Source: Nematocida ironsii
Taxonomy: Eukaryota > Microsporidia
Direction of reading: 5' to 3'
Assembly (NCBI GenBank): GCA_001642415.1
Contig: LTDK01000135.1
Span: forward strand, 62,001-126,000
Length of the DNA stretch: 64,000 nt
Position 1 is the stretch's first letter. Each line of letters opens with the position of its first letter. Shown piece by piece: positions 55,401-63,266 of this stretch. The notes beneath the pieces are model-generated. The model was not told where the DNA came from. It saw only the letters and a program-made list of their open reading frames with translations, and searched no databases. A program made the position numbers and the translations under genes.

Positions 55401-58400
55401 CCACGTCTGTAGCAGTTCTCTTTCTGGTTCCCTTCCTAGAATGTACATCTGTCGTAGTCCATCCCGGCATACTTCGCATATTTCTTCTTCTTTCGAGAAT
55501 AATCCCTTGATTAGCATTTGCGATATTTTCATTAACAGATGTATCGAATTAAAATCTGGCGAATTTGCTGCCGCCACAAACAACTGCACTGCTGCTTTTT
55601 TCAACTCAATTGTTCCATTTGGTGATGCAATAATTCTGAACGCCTCTCCAATAAACCTTTCCATCCGGTCGTCTATAGTCATAAGAGGAGGCCTCAGGCC
55701 AAACAAATATCTCATTATTTCCATGTTTCCTATTTGCACCCCATCTGGCAAGGCTCTCAGCGGCTTGCTAAGAACTTGTGCAAGAATCTTTTCTTTTATT
55801 GGATGCAAGAATGCAGAAGCATCGGATCCAAATAGCTCTGCGCTGTAGTTCAAACACTCTCTAGCAACACTGCGAACCCTTTCTAGCGGATGACTCAGCT
55901 CCTGTGCAAATGTAAATATTAGCTGCATAAAGTATTCTGACTTGGTCGGTTCTGCCTCAACAGCTGGATCATGCGTGGTTCTGCATATATGGAATATTCC
56001 CTCCCTCACACTTTCCACAGTATTATATCTGATTGAAGAAAGAGAGAAGAATAGAGCCTTTACTATCCGGATTTCTTGATACAAAAGCCAATTAACACCT
56101 ATTTCCAGTGATTGTGTCATAAACAAAATCCCCTGAATACCACATATTTTCTCTTCGTCGCTATGCGCATAGCAGGCCGAGCAGAATGAGTGCAGTATAT
56201 TATAGAAAAGAGTCATTTGTGAGGTCTTTTCTCGTGTACCACATATTTTAAGAGAAATGTTATGCATCGTTGCTAGCACTGTTTGAGCCACTCCCTCGGT
56301 ACTGGGATGGCCAAATGCATGCGTCAATGCAGATATTAGATGAAACACATCTACCCGCGCCCGCTTCTGGAACTCTTCAAAGTATATAAGCTCAAGTGAC
56401 TTGAAAATCGACACAAACGAATAAAGAGCTATTAGCAGTTTCTTTGCCTCCACCGCGTTCGCCGATGCCTGTCCAGCTATGCCGCCGTCGCCATCTACGT
56501 CTTCAGTTGCTGCGCACGCCTGTTCTCCGCCCGGCAGCGTTCCAACATTGTATATATCAGTAACTGTTGCTATTGTGTTTTGTATCGGGGCGCTCTGTTT
56601 TTCTCTAGGATCTGCTGCACACTTGAACAGCGCGCTTATTAGCTCGCATGGTATAGTAATAACCTCCTGCTCTGCAACCCACTCCTCATCTGCTGGATTA
56701 AAGGTGCCCGACCTTACCTTGCTGTGTAGCTCCTTAAAGTCTGCATTTTTAATTACCTCTATTTCCCTGCTCCACACCCTTAGAATAGTGTCAGAAAGCT
56801 CGTCCCACTTAAGAAACATGTAAAAGTAGTGTCCCACAAGCACAAGTGCCTGCTCCTGACTACCCGGTGTCTCGCCAGAAAGAATCTTTGCCGCTTTCAT
56901 AAGTATTTCTGAAACTCCTATTTGTATCCTGTCTGTTTTCCCCGGAATTATAACAGTCAGTGATGACTTTTTCTCATCTTTACCCGATGCTGTCACATTA
57001 AAAGACGCGCTTGCCTTTCCAGACAGCTTTCCAAGCAGCTTAATCGCCATCACCGAACTCTCCTCCTCCTGTACAAGATTTACTAAAGTAGTAAAGATAT
57101 TATCAATCTCATCTCCTAAATAGGACATCAAAAACTCTGAGTTCAAGTTGTCCACGCACATTTCAAGAATCTCCATCGCAAGCACAGACAGTTGGTTTTT
57201 TAGACACAGCGCCCGAACAAGCACCTTTGACATCTGTCCTAAAAATGGAAGAAGGCCAGATATCTTCACCGGAATGGTCAAAATTAGCTCTACTGGCTCA
57301 ACTCGATTTGGATGGTGCCTGATTATTTCCTCTATCTTTACAAAGAATCCAGGAAGAGCCAGTGCCATCTCTTTATGCAGATTATCTAGCTTTTCCTTTC
57401 CTGCCGCCTTAAATAAATCCTTCACTATTTCTAGTGTGTACAGCAGCCGCTCCTCTGAAACTAGACACTTCCTAAAGATTTCTAACAAGTTGCTAGCTAC
57501 CACGCTCTCTATCTCCACAGTGTGCACTGCAAATGATGTAAATATTTCTCTAAACCCAAGAATAATAAATTCCTTGTCTTTCTCATTGTGCACTATTTTT
57601 AGCAGCTCTCGAATGATTATCTCTGAAAACTTCCTCGCAACACCCGCATATGCTAAAAACTGCCTCCAAATAATAAACATATCCTTGTTCTTCTTTGTGC
57701 TGTTGAAAAGTATTTCCACATTATCTAGAAGCACCTTCTCAAACAGCGCTGCGTCCAGATAAAAGAAAATTAGCAGAAATTCGCACACAATGATAATATC
57801 TGATTTTTTCTCTAGGTCAAAATGGTTGAATGGCGTAAATGCAATCCCTAGATTATTTGACAGCTCCTGCACTTCATATGGGCTGAAGCACTTTAAGGAA
57901 AACACAATTGAGTTTGAAGGAATGTTCTGGAACAGAGAAAAGTAATGCATTGTGTTTTTCATTCCTCGTATTATTGAGCGCAGCACATTCTTTGTTTCCT
58001 CAGTCACCTTCAACTTGCTATAATGCCTAAATGCTGTAACAAACGCACTGTAATTCATCCGTATAAAGAATCCCTTCTCCGCTATGCTTATGTTGTCACT
58101 AATAGTTGTATCATTTATCTGCACTAATACATTCGCACACAACTTGTTCAGTGTGTGGTCTGTTGACTCGCACATAATCTTCGCAGCCTCTCTGCACACT
58201 TTTAATGAAAGGTGCCTATGTGTAATATCCCTGAACATAATCAAAAACTCTGTAGACAGTGTAAGGCCCAATAGCTTAAGCACTGGGTTCTTTGGCCGTA
58301 GCAGTATCCCATCCTTAAGAATTATTTCTGAATACGACGCAAAAATACGCTTCTTCTCCGTCTTCAGAATACTTAAGTGATGATATATGTCTTTCTTAAT

Positions 58401-59153
58401 AGTCACCGCATCATCTGGACAGTACCCCAATAAGAATATGCTTAGTTCTGGAATAAAAGAAGATAGTGCTACTATTTCCGGCGGATTGTCCTTAAGAACA
58501 CTCATAAAAAGTGAAATTATTTGCGTAAGAGTCGTAATGCACTGTAACTTTATGTTTTCGTTAATAAGATATAAATTGATAGAATCCGTCCGTTGAATGA
58601 AAAACAAAACAAAAGACGAAAGAGCCTTTGCTAACGGCAAAAAGTTCTTTATAAACTCCTCTCGTGCTATCTGTGTTAAAAATAAAAGCAGAATAATCGG
58701 CTCGCTGCTCAATAAAAGTGCCCTTCTCGTTTCATTCTCATTCTCTGACGAGTGCAGGTCATTCGTCAGATTCATAAAAAATCCTGTAATTGCTGATAGA
58801 ATCTTTATATGCTGCTGTACCGTTGGCTTTGTCTTCTTAGTGACCTCAATCAAACACCTGACAGCAAGTGATATGTTGGTCAGTGCTTCCTTTTCTACTA
58901 TATCTATTAGCCTATCTATCAGTTCAGACGGAATACTGCTGTTTATTCTGATTCTTATAAGAACAGACATAGTCTTCTTCTTATCTTCCTTTGTCCCTGC
59001 TAGACCCTCTATAAGTAAGGGAATTATCTTATTGGTCACTACATTGGCGTCCTGTACGTACTGAAAGAAGTACTCGGTCGCTCTCCAGTTGTATAATATA
59101 TCAATTCTATCTGATAGCAATAAATCCTTGTTGTGTATCTCTTCTATCTTCAT
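49422..59153 (-). CDS. TRA1: Tra1/TRRAP pseudokinase, SAGA/NuA4 scaffold
   Basis: Giant transcription-coactivator scaffold that binds activators in SAGA and NuA4. The 3243-aa protein is one exon of 9.7 kb: HEAT solenoid (about 1-2250), FAT domain (about 2260-2780), PI3K-like domain (about 2870-3190) and FATC. It is a pseudokinase. Where active PIKKs read GDRHLDN and DFG, this reads SIGSRMPSRVFIG and STDFYPSF, the Tra1 form. The end, ERLSMMDPQWHPWM, matches Tra1's 'MDPTWHPWF'. Yeast Tra1 is 3744 aa, so about 500 residues are lost. An intact 3.2-k frame shows strong selection. A Tel2-like gene lies in the same window. Confidence 0.94.
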   Translation of the reverse strand: MKIEEIHNKDLLLSDRIDILYNWRATEYFFQYVQDANVVTNKIIPLLIEGLAGTKEDKKKTMSVLIRIRINSSIPSELIDRLIDIVEKEALTNISLAVRCLIEVTKKTKPTVQQHIKILSAITGFFMNLTNDLHSSENENETRRALLLSSEPIILLLFLTQIAREEFIKNFLPLAKALSSFVLFFIQRTDSINLYLINENIKLQCITTLTQIISLFMSVLKDNPPEIVALSSFIPELSIFLLGYCPDDAVTIKKDIYHHLSILKTEKKRIFASYSEIILKDGILLRPKNPVLKLLGLTLSTEFLIMFRDITHRHLSLKVCREAAKIMCESTDHTLNKLCANVLVQINDTTISDNISIAEKGFFIRMNYSAFVTAFRHYSKLKVTEETKNVLRSIIRGMKNTMHYFSLFQNIPSNSIVFSLKCFSPYEVQELSNNLGIAFTPFNHFDLEKKSDIIIVCEFLLIFFYLDAALFEKVLLDNVEILFNSTKKNKDMFIIWRQFLAYAGVARKFSEIIIRELLKIVHNEKDKEFIILGFREIFTSFAVHTVEIESVVASNLLEIFRKCLVSEERLLYTLEIVKDLFKAAGKEKLDNLHKEMALALPGFFVKIEEIIRHHPNRVEPVELILTIPVKISGLLPFLGQMSKVLVRALCLKNQLSVLAMEILEMCVDNLNSEFLMSYLGDEIDNIFTTLVNLVQEEESSVMAIKLLGKLSGKASASFNVTASGKDEKKSSLTVIIPGKTDRIQIGVSEILMKAAKILSGETPGSQEQALVLVGHYFYMFLKWDELSDTILRVWSREIEVIKNADFKELHSKVRSGTFNPADEEWVAEQEVITIPCELISALFKCAADPREKQSAPIQNTIATVTDIYNVGTLPGGEQACAATEDVDGDGGIAGQASANAVEAKKLLIALYSFVSIFKSLELIYFEEFQKRARVDVFHLISALTHAFGHPSTEGVAQTVLATMHNISLKICGTREKTSQMTLFYNILHSFCSACYAHSDEEKICGIQGILFMTQSLEIGVNWLLYQEIRIVKALFFSLSSIRYNTVESVREGIFHICRTTHDPAVEAEPTKSEYFMQLIFTFAQELSHPLERVRSVARECLNYSAELFGSDASAFLHPIKEKILAQVLSKPLRALPDGVQIGNMEIMRYLFGLRPPLMTIDDRMERFIGEAFRIIASPNGTIELKKAAVQLFVAAANSPDFNSIHLLMKISQMLIKGLFSKEEEICEVCRDGLRQMYILGREPERELLQTWLVPIVNTIGQKKNVESVIPGLLHLQSLDRELFKTGLASSLLEILTQQGPGLSLSEEIVDMIYEIFAKTPHLPEGEFLTRSILTYVHHFKTTPPKMKRKGISEYLSNRPMAASFLFRLANDDDTAYYILRRHLLEISAGSVLRMNNLSVGSQHSGTLSGGHYRSNHSMIVSAQSTWRQYVLSDAAGEAFTLDSIDRMVDIWRETTGDAEFERIVRKWSFKSVEGFIRYYTVEELRTSPIKRPQEDSELVLALFMDSLNNEIILKIDPKVQKRILLTVEPLIADKSILCVDGMPPWRIEVAMMLIKDGPTSLLQQNKPAYSNVRPPGRASARSAMRSAKNSRGNSPSLGEGMGSPRESADRYRIAEYLTQVLELEALEPVDAIRITAFLVEFDPRPNTDAFLPLITAHPEYAEHAIKGIVALLKRYGVEPFIESISSALEDDTLYRTHLYIFLPAIVKVPELFTGSGIEAVVCTMIQRLFTSGSARIALLLLQASIVWYKEGAICDGVALILTSSYVLYYIHNKSGEIVEGISALPFYDRPILIAADRIHPQSVATLYTEIGKSSKSLAVSLRGAVNACLVEEGMGALEQIIPVAAKVDKECVSEIFQGLIAKGIFPKLAIMCAELLNGEEPAEKAMHMLEESLKDGTSTLSDTLPAGLKLALKYPTTEILTVLAQILSKYPEVFRYSETAEGVVNIVQSPNVPSSLKQSVLLAMESEEYQEIRLGLVHTAYIDPQMHREDIVSGLQPLFVKGLSCSSDRIRSDFFKVFDQGVSSIPEERLLYLSTFEWDLFEKGAWLPAFCRMVLGMFDVVSLQTVAFWDLNGLEFAEPYSMLSKEEDIRNMPEEITGHAAFGSLPALFQEFKKYKASKKSVMSCILSLLHDNELAASQIIKSLLPGIIEYLPERIKSSLHARIEDMLVRLGKLGVPRISETAECMVIGISTLCQSASNYAPICAVESKSESECLHGFTEEQNENEKKKSCEACRILEVSQYTGAWSAAAHVLQDKLETAAIYNAIEEKDYFLAQLRISAFYPETVQALLLQQIGDIKSAQAAYEDIQTKAQSGVLLYNESEYKIWEEQWIDCAEHMQQWDLLSEIGVATKNPSLTAKAKWHSLDFSIESDRTAFKGLLDGIPLIDKTFYYLFIIGEKTQETEQSLYRIVTSTIEEIGKYPRLSPRQLRAVERFQIVVEMNESWQINGSDDLRRDLTGILQAWKERVPFEWASVSFWSMLVRWRTHVFSSIWNGRTKEKTLQYRGYHETAHILNLFSKTLRKHQILPAALSNLDSIYTLPNIEISDAYMKLEEHAKCYLQMKEYAAGLDLLGMTNLNYFTPAQKSGVFLLRGTLLEEKGALEDAAKVYAQAVQVHPTNAKVWYRWGLLSSKTNRANAVNAFMQAIAISPGALARKAVVEIVSLMDLEPANKEIEKIFDTAAAEIDVWCFVPFVIQIVSILAGSGSLMAASVLSRVAHIYPQAVYFPIRNALEEERRSGVKEGPISDLWTFLKTGFTLMCINIEGIVESFTMRLRASAEEEFYRLITALLSESLQQLFGKEPKENGSLLIAIQKISEMIGMSSLAQKYKSSFDEDFSCFLKESVSSQSIFELSQKLLVWKKSMERLLLSHPKSISIENISRRLVDFDQRNDDIEVFGQYVDISDRAPQMVKISRFEPDIYIKRRGGMSLREITIRGNNGRVYPISLQMPSGKTARREERFIQALSLFNASITKTVEIKKRRGCIPIKKIVSLNNQTKIFIEAEPMQSLNDILYKHMGAENVFQMIFQCRQDLHGMDNPGPLVETDALDPEKRVKMFLKACGTMGDDLIYNHFMNSFNLQSDFFYFRKSVSISYSIHCFLSYVFSIGSRMPSRVFIGESTGKVYSTDFYPSFCDKASFEEVPFRLTPNIQRIIGRAGLEGPFFTTMYHMAKVFSKKTYLLRYMDVLAREEESLEHAENSMRIVRHKVHELLRMDEGPSMSIIKLIGNATSPERLSMMDPQWHPWM

Positions 59154-59316
59154 TCTTCTTACTATTTAAAAATTTAAAAATAAAATATAAATACATAATT
59201 GCCTCCAATGCCTTTTAGTCACTTGATTAATGATAAAACAAATTTTATTTTAATTCTTGTTTTATGCAAGTTTAATTCTAGGTCTATTTATAAGTTAGTC
59301 TAATTTATATACGTGT
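59154..59316. promoter_or_regulatory. TRA1 promoter region
   Basis: Short AT-rich spacer upstream of TRA1 on the minus strand and downstream of LSM4. It carries the TAAATTTTTAAAT signal (59166-59178) about 15 bp before the TRA1 start. Confidence 0.4.
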
Positions 59317-59568
59317 TTATTTTGTTTTTCGTTTTTGGAGGATTTCTTGCATGGAAAGATGCTTCTTTTTGCAGTGAACTGTCTTTATTGCTGAACCTTT
59401 AATATAGCACTCTTCTATTTCTTCTGATGCATTTTTTACTGCATTTTTCATGTGGATATTCATCCATAGGTCGCATTTATAAAGTGTTCCTGTGTAAACA
59501 CTGCCGCTTTTCATTTCTATTTTTACTTCATGCCCTCTTGCTATTCTTATGACTGTCAGTGGATACAT
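59317..59568 (-). CDS. LSM4: Sm-like protein Lsm4
   Basis: RNA-binding ring subunit used in mRNA decay (Lsm1-7) and, in other organisms, with U6 RNA (Lsm2-8). The 83-aa protein has the Lsm4 start MYPLTVIRIARGHEV, the Sm1 motif VEMKSG.VYTGTLYKCDLWMNIHM and the Sm2 motif ECYIKGSAIKTV. The family's Gly-rich C-terminal tail is replaced by a short basic end. No spliced genes are visible here, so a decay role is likelier, but that is inference. Confidence 0.88.
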   Translation of the reverse strand: MYPLTVIRIARGHEVKIEMKSGSVYTGTLYKCDLWMNIHMKNAVKNASEEIEECYIKGSAIKTVHCKKKHLSMQEILQKRKTK

Positions 59569-60626
59569 AAAAATATTCTTAAATAGTTTTATATTTATTC
59601 TGTACTATGTATTAAATAAAAGTGTGGGTTAATTGTATCTTGAATAGTATTTATAAATAATTGAATAACTATGGCTATATGTATTTATTTATGCACTAGT
59701 TCTTGTTAGTTTGTTTTGTCTGATGCAAGTATTATTTGTTAGATATTTCGGGTTGTATGCTACAAAATATAATTGAAAATATAATTTTTAGTTGTTTGGA
59801 TATATTACAAAATATAATGGATTGCTTATTAAATATATGAAATGGCATTGTTTATACAATATACTGTTAAATTAGTAATAAAACAAAATAGTTTATTAAA
59901 CTTAAATTTTCTATAGGTTATTCCTGCTTGGTATGTTTAATGATTGACATTTTATCTGGTTATTTCTACTATTTTCAAACCAAACGCGTATCCATAAGGA
60001 TATTTAAATATTTTTAATATGGACATGTTTGATTTTAAATTAGTAGAAATAACCAGATAAAAGCAGTAAATACACAAATCACATAAAACACATGAAGATA
60101 TTTATAACAGTCTGCATTCTCACAAGACCATGTATTTATTGATTAATTATCATATAAACCACAAATTATAAATTGAGTTACAATACACCATGACCAGAAA
60201 TATTACTATAATAAACAACAACAGAAAATCACATAATTTATATTTCTAGGTTAAATATGATTTGTCTTATAAAACACTCTTCTTATAACTTTATGTACTG
60301 GCATGAATAAGCAGTATATTATTAGTATGTAATTGCAATGATTTAGTATATATGTATATAGTCTTAATATTTATTTAAATTTTAGAATATTTCTTGCTAT
60401 AATAATATTTTATTTTTATGCTTATATTCTTATTATAAAATATTCCAGCATATAAGAATTTCTAAATATTTTAAGTTTATTGTAAAGAATAAATAATTAT
60501 AAACTTTAATAAATATATACGCTTTTTATTAATAGACTATAAATCAATCTAAATAATAAAACCAAGTATTCAGACGCATTCCTATTCCTTATTATTAAAC
60601 GATAAAATCAATTTATCATTTAATAA
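59569..60626. other. Very AT-rich spacer with foldback element
   Basis: 1.06 kb. It contains a motif variant TTCGGGTTGTA (59747-59757) and the foldback element at 59950-60062. No coding frame seen. Confidence 0.4.
59950..60062. repeat. Foldback (long inverted repeat) element
   Basis: Perfect inverted arms of 20 bp, 59952-59971 and 60041-60060 (extending by two A/T pairs to 59950 and 60062). Further complementary blocks inside (CAAAC with GTTTG, TCCATA with TATGGA) make an imperfect hairpin across all 113 bp. This is the form of a MITE-like element or a foldback RNA. No clear target-site duplication is visible. Confidence 0.65.
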
Positions 60627-62105
60627 TTAAAAGGAAATACTTTCTCCTGGGTTTACTACCACAAATTTGTCTTCTCCTATGTTAAGGTCAGATCTGTTAT
60701 TTATAAGGTCTTGTCTTGGCTGTAAGAAATCCTCAGATGAACCCATATCATATGTTCCCCAGTGAATGGCCATGGACTTCTTTGCACCTATTGAATCATG
60801 AATAACAAGTGCCTCCTTAGGAGAAATATGCTGAGGGTGCATGAAATTGCTTGGTTCATAACAACCTATGGGGATTAGACCCATATCAATATTAAACCAC
60901 TTTCCTATTTTAATGAACTCTTTTCTGCACATTCCTGTATCACCAGCGAAAAACGCAGACTTATTTTTTAATTTCTTTTCATTTGATGATACGCTTGTAA
61001 CCCATCCACACCATAGATCTTTAAATGGATCGAATGCTGTACGACCACTCCAATGCTGTGATGGTACACATGTGACCGCAAGTGTGCTTATATTTCCATC
61101 CGCCTGTTTGTAATCTTTTTTCACACACTCTCCCCAGTTCATACTAACTATATTCTTAACCTTGTGGCCTTTAAGCAGTCTGTCAATTCCTTTAGGAACA
61201 TACCACACTGCATTCGGTGATTTTTTGTTAATACCTTCAATTGCCTTAGAATCGAAGTGGTCATAGTGCGTGTGAGAAATAACAACAGCATGCATTTCAG
61301 GAAGATCTTCTACTTTGCATGGAGGATCAACATGTCTCAAAAAAGCTTTCATTCTTACCGGCATAGGCGATGCAGTAGGAGAAAAGACTGGGTCTGTAAT
61401 AATGTTTACTCCATAAATGCTTACTAATGCACAAGCATGCCCCAGCCATGTTACCTCTGCGGTTTTTTCTACTTGTTTGGTATATTTCTCTAAGTCTGAT
61501 ATAAAGGCTGGTGTCTTTATTGGCACCTCTGTTTTAAGCTCCTCCTTTGTTGGAAAGACCACTTTCCTGCCGGTAATTTTATTCCACTGCCACTTAATAA
61601 GCTCTATAGGATTAATAAATTTTGGTGCCCATGTGTCAAAGCTCTTAGGATTACCGTATATAAATTTGCCAACAACAGGCCTTTCAAACGTCTTCTCAAA
61701 ATTAGAAATCTCTTTCTTCTTTTCTTCTATTTTTGCTTTAATATCACTTAAGTCTTTTTTAACATTAATTTTATCACAAAGTATAACTTTTTTGGTAAGA
61801 ATGGAGTCTGACTCAGTATAAACGTAGATTTTTTCACTTAAAAACCACCAAGTTGCTTTTTTTGGATAAAAAAATGCATATTTCCACTTAAGACCATTTG
61901 ATGTGAAATATTCTTTTGTATATGCTAAATTTTTATATTCATTCTGTTCTATTTTCTCAATTTCAGACTCAAACTCTGATACACTTAACCCATGCACATT
62001 TTTTGCTTGATTGTTGGCTTTATCAAAATTATCTTCTCCTCTGATTATCAATAAAGACACTACCATCACTATAATAGCTATTTGTACGCGCTTCATTTTT
62101 CTCAT
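60627..62105 (-). CDS. Secreted NAPE-PLD-like metallo-hydrolase
   Basis: NAPE-PLD is a zinc metallo-beta-lactamase-fold phospholipase D that releases N-acylethanolamines from N-acyl-phosphatidylethanolamine. The 492-aa protein starts with a signal-peptide-like helix (about 5-22). A Lys/Glu-rich, family-atypical N-terminal region (about 25-205) follows, then the catalytic domain. WLGHACALV, ITDPVFSPTASPMP and the zinc motif H278-T-H280-Y-D282-H283 are seen. So are H351 in PSQHWSGRTAFD, D389 in FAGDTG and H448 in AIHWGTYDM. The full ligand set matches NAPE-PLD. Export signal and long extra domain suggest a role outside the cytosol, possibly at the host interface. Most microsporidia are not known to me to carry it. 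Confidence 0.85.
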   Translation of the reverse strand: MRKMKRVQIAIIVMVVSLLIIRGEDNFDKANNQAKNVHGLSVSEFESEIEKIEQNEYKNLAYTKEYFTSNGLKWKYAFFYPKKATWWFLSEKIYVYTESDSILTKKVILCDKINVKKDLSDIKAKIEEKKKEISNFEKTFERPVVGKFIYGNPKSFDTWAPKFINPIELIKWQWNKITGRKVVFPTKEELKTEVPIKTPAFISDLEKYTKQVEKTAEVTWLGHACALVSIYGVNIITDPVFSPTASPMPVRMKAFLRHVDPPCKVEDLPEMHAVVISHTHYDHFDSKAIEGINKKSPNAVWYVPKGIDRLLKGHKVKNIVSMNWGECVKKDYKQADGNISTLAVTCVPSQHWSGRTAFDPFKDLWCGWVTSVSSNEKKLKNKSAFFAGDTGMCRKEFIKIGKWFNIDMGLIPIGCYEPSNFMHPQHISPKEALVIHDSIGAKKSMAIHWGTYDMGSSEDFLQPRQDLINNRSDLNIGEDKFVVVNPGESISF

Positions 62106-63266
62106 TAATATTAAAAAACTTTAATCATTTATTTATAATTTTTTAACTTTATTGGTTAGTTTTAATGGGGGTAATTTGACTAATCATAAGACCATGCCAC
62201 TTGACCAATGTTATATAAACAAGATATCTTGCTTTTTTGGTAAAATGTAATTCATCTAATATATCAAAATAAATATCTTACATTAAAAATAACATAATCA
62301 TTAAAAAGTGCAAATTTATTTATTAGAGCCAATAATACTCAAGCTATGTAGTATTCTTAAGCAAAAGTAATAACTGAATCAAAGTAGATGAACCTCTTTA
62401 TTTTATAAACATTTATTGGCATACGACATAATGTGTGTCTAATCTGACATTCGGCAACAGATGCGTACTCACTCCCTATGCATCATAGACTGCTTCTCTC
62501 TTCCCTCTAAGCGGCCATAATAATTGAATATTATTGGCTACTGAATGAAATAATTAATAGTTTTGCCACTAAAGTATATAAATCTTATGAATTAAAATAA
62601 AATTTATTTTAAGCTTTCTACATCATTGGTGGCAATTTTTATAGAAAAATTAATTCTATTATAATAAAAAGTGATCACATTTGCATTTAAATAAAAATAT
62701 ATAGTGTAAGACATAAATAATATTTACTTTTAATAAAAAATGCATAATATACGCTCTTAAGAGCATGAAAACCTATCAAATTTTAATTACACCCATAATT
62801 GTATAAGAAAAAGGAAATAACAATCAATAATAAATAAACTACTTTTTATTATTAAAATTATTAGTATACAAGTAAATAAACTATTGCTAATAAGTTAAGT
62901 TATAACAAAATTGTATTAATCCAATGCTATTATAAGTAACCTTCTAATACCATCTATTGTACCTATTATATGCGTATATCTTCCTATGCCAACAATAAAG
63001 TTCCATAATTTTAAAATAAACTTTAAAAACTTATATTCTACTATTAAATCGAAACTACTTCACATAATAGAGCACACCCATGGCTTGAATTGCATAAAAA
63101 CAAATAAACAATAAGTTTTATTATGATCTGCCTTCTATAAAATCAAATCACACCATAAATACTTATATTAACTGGTTTAACTTAGTAAATATCCTTAGAA
63201 TAATTAGTAATTAAATAAATTACATTATTTACTAAAGTATACTAATACTTATTAGGACTTTTATAT
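62106..63266. other. Very AT-rich spacer with a GC-richer island
   Basis: 1.16 kb without a gene-like frame. Around 62410-62520 the sequence is noticeably richer in G+C (ends CTCTAAGCGGCC) and has no long open frame. It may be a gene relic or a small RNA. The rest is strongly A/T. Confidence 0.35.
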
